From assembly GCF_038784515.1 (NCBI RefSeq), contig NZ_CP152376.1:2046001-2110000 (forward strand): DNA of 64,000 nucleotides. The letters run 5' to 3'. Positions 63,393 through 64,000 of the stretch are shown one piece after another (position 1 is the first letter of the stretch; the number at the start of each line of letters is the position of its first letter). The notes beneath the pieces are model-generated. The model was not told the DNA's origin, searched no databases, and worked only from the letters and a program-made list of their open reading frames with translations. The DNA comes from Rhodoferax sp. GW822-FHT02A01 (GTDB lineage Bacteria > Pseudomonadota > Gammaproteobacteria > Burkholderiales > Burkholderiaceae_C). Both the position numbers and the translations under genes were made by a program.

Positions 63393-64000
63393 TCAGACCC
63401 CGGTCCGACGCACTGCTGCGGGAAAGTACAGGGCGGTCAGGCTGCTGGTGTGTACGGGCGACTCCACGTTCAGGCCGCCGAACTTGCGCCAGTTTCGCAC
63501 CGGGAATATGTGGTCGCAGACCTCGATCAGGCCCAGCGTCTCGCGGTCGCCAATCAACACCCCCTGCACCCGCAGTCCCAGTTTGCGTTTCACTGCATCC
63601 AGCCGCGCCGCCACCGCTGGCGTGACACCAAACTCACCGTCTGTGGCGATCAGCAGGTCTGCCTGCTGCCAGGCGGTGTCTTCCAGCTTGGAGATAACAC
63701 GCTCCAGGGGGCCACTGATGTCAGTACCGCCTTGAAAGGACTGCCCCAGAAAGTCCGTCAGGTGCTCGAGCCCGGCGCTATCCAAGGGCAACTCCATCTC
63801 GATGGTCTCGTCGTTGCCACCAAACACAAACACATGGCAGCGGCGTCCGTGGGCGTGGGCTGCTCGCATTGCCTCCAGTACCACGGCCTTGGCCACCGCC
63901 TCAGCTCCGCCCTGCATGGACCCCGAGGTATCCACGCAAACCAGCACAGGTCCCGCGATGAATTCGGGTGCCGGTAGCTGTCCCTGGTGCGGTTGCCGGA
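63393..64000 (-). CDS. VWA-domain protein, 5' end outside the window
   Basis: About 202 residues of the C-terminal part are visible. The MIDAS metal site starts the von Willebrand A domain: CVDTSGSM, later GTDISGPLERV and LIATDGEFG. The N-terminal part lies beyond base 64000. Such proteins often pair with a MoxR-type AAA+ ATPase (ViaA/RavA-like); the pair gene cannot be seen. It converges on the GDT1 fragment. Confidence 0.83.
   Translation of the reverse strand, partial: RQPHQGQLPAPEFIAGPVLVCVDTSGSMQGGAEAVAKAVVLEAMRAAHAHGRRCHVFVFGGNDETIEMELPLDSAGLEHLTDFLGQSFQGGTDISGPLERVISKLEDTAWQQADLLIATDGEFGVTPAVAARLDAVKRKLGLRVQGVLIGDRETLGLIEVCDHIFPVRNWRKFGGLNVESPVHTSSLTALYFPAAVRRTGV

Overview
The window looks like a chromosomal segment of a betaproteobacterium of the order Burkholderiales, most likely the Comamonadaceae (Rhodoferax/Polaromonas-like). 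The grounds are the lptE-holA pair, the proteobacterial-type GshA, and an spc-alpha ribosomal cluster with infA-rpmJ placed after secY. GC content is high and codon use uniform across 0-43 kb. From about 43.9 kb onward the DNA is visibly more AT-rich and patchy. This assignment is inference from gene content; no 16S gene is present.

Layout. 0-9.5 kb: lptE (5' end outside the window), holA, proA, gshA, then a tight kup / benE-like / gshB run, an opposite-strand class-II amidotransferase and a small tautomerase. 9.5-21.7 kb: a GT39-type glycosyltransferase, a PAP2 phosphatase, a minus-strand block (DUF2520 protein, SrkA-like kinase, Ser/Thr kinase-UspA fusion overlapping a metallophosphatase, a NodIJ-like ABC exporter, AMP nucleosidase), a periplasmic solute-binding protein and a lipid kinase. 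21.7-34.6 kb: an Lrp regulator divergent from a polar amino-acid ABC operon followed by a homocysteine methyltransferase, malate synthase G, a CoA-transferase with its LysR regulator, proC, and divergent glpK/glpD around a perfect palindrome. 34.6-43.9 kb: the spc and alpha ribosomal operons (rplN to rplQ, with secY, infA, rpmJ and rpoA), preceded by a recognisable sigma-70 promoter and followed by the initiator tRNA gene.

43.9-64 kb is accessory-like. Directly after tRNA-fMet and its terminator are four 11-bp direct repeats of the kind bound by tyrosine integrases, an IS3-family remnant, and a compact three-gene operon (metallophosphoesterase, 86-residue helical protein, 179-residue beta-rich protein) closed by a terminator. 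This operon is the best candidate here for an undescribed, possibly defence-related, system. Beyond it lie an HD-GYP protein and a Cache-GGDEF cyclase, a broken PBP1A gene, an MFS operon with unknown proteins, panD, a histone-H1-like protein, an arginine/ornithine catabolic unit (ocd-ctlX with a divergent Lrp regulator), a 982-residue GAF-PAS-GGDEF protein, and a VWA protein cut by the window end. The spacers hold several decayed genes: a GGDEF fragment, a Phd/YefM-type antitoxin and a GDT1/UPF0016 exporter.

Functional threads. Glutathione synthesis is linked to potassium uptake. Proline (proA, proC), arginine/ornithine (ocd, ctlX) and amino-acid uptake form a nitrogen theme controlled by two Lrp-type regulators. 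Three signalling proteins (HD-GYP plus two GGDEF) point to c-di-GMP turnover. The ribosomal cluster shows hairpins in both spacers around rpsD that could tune expression of its parts.
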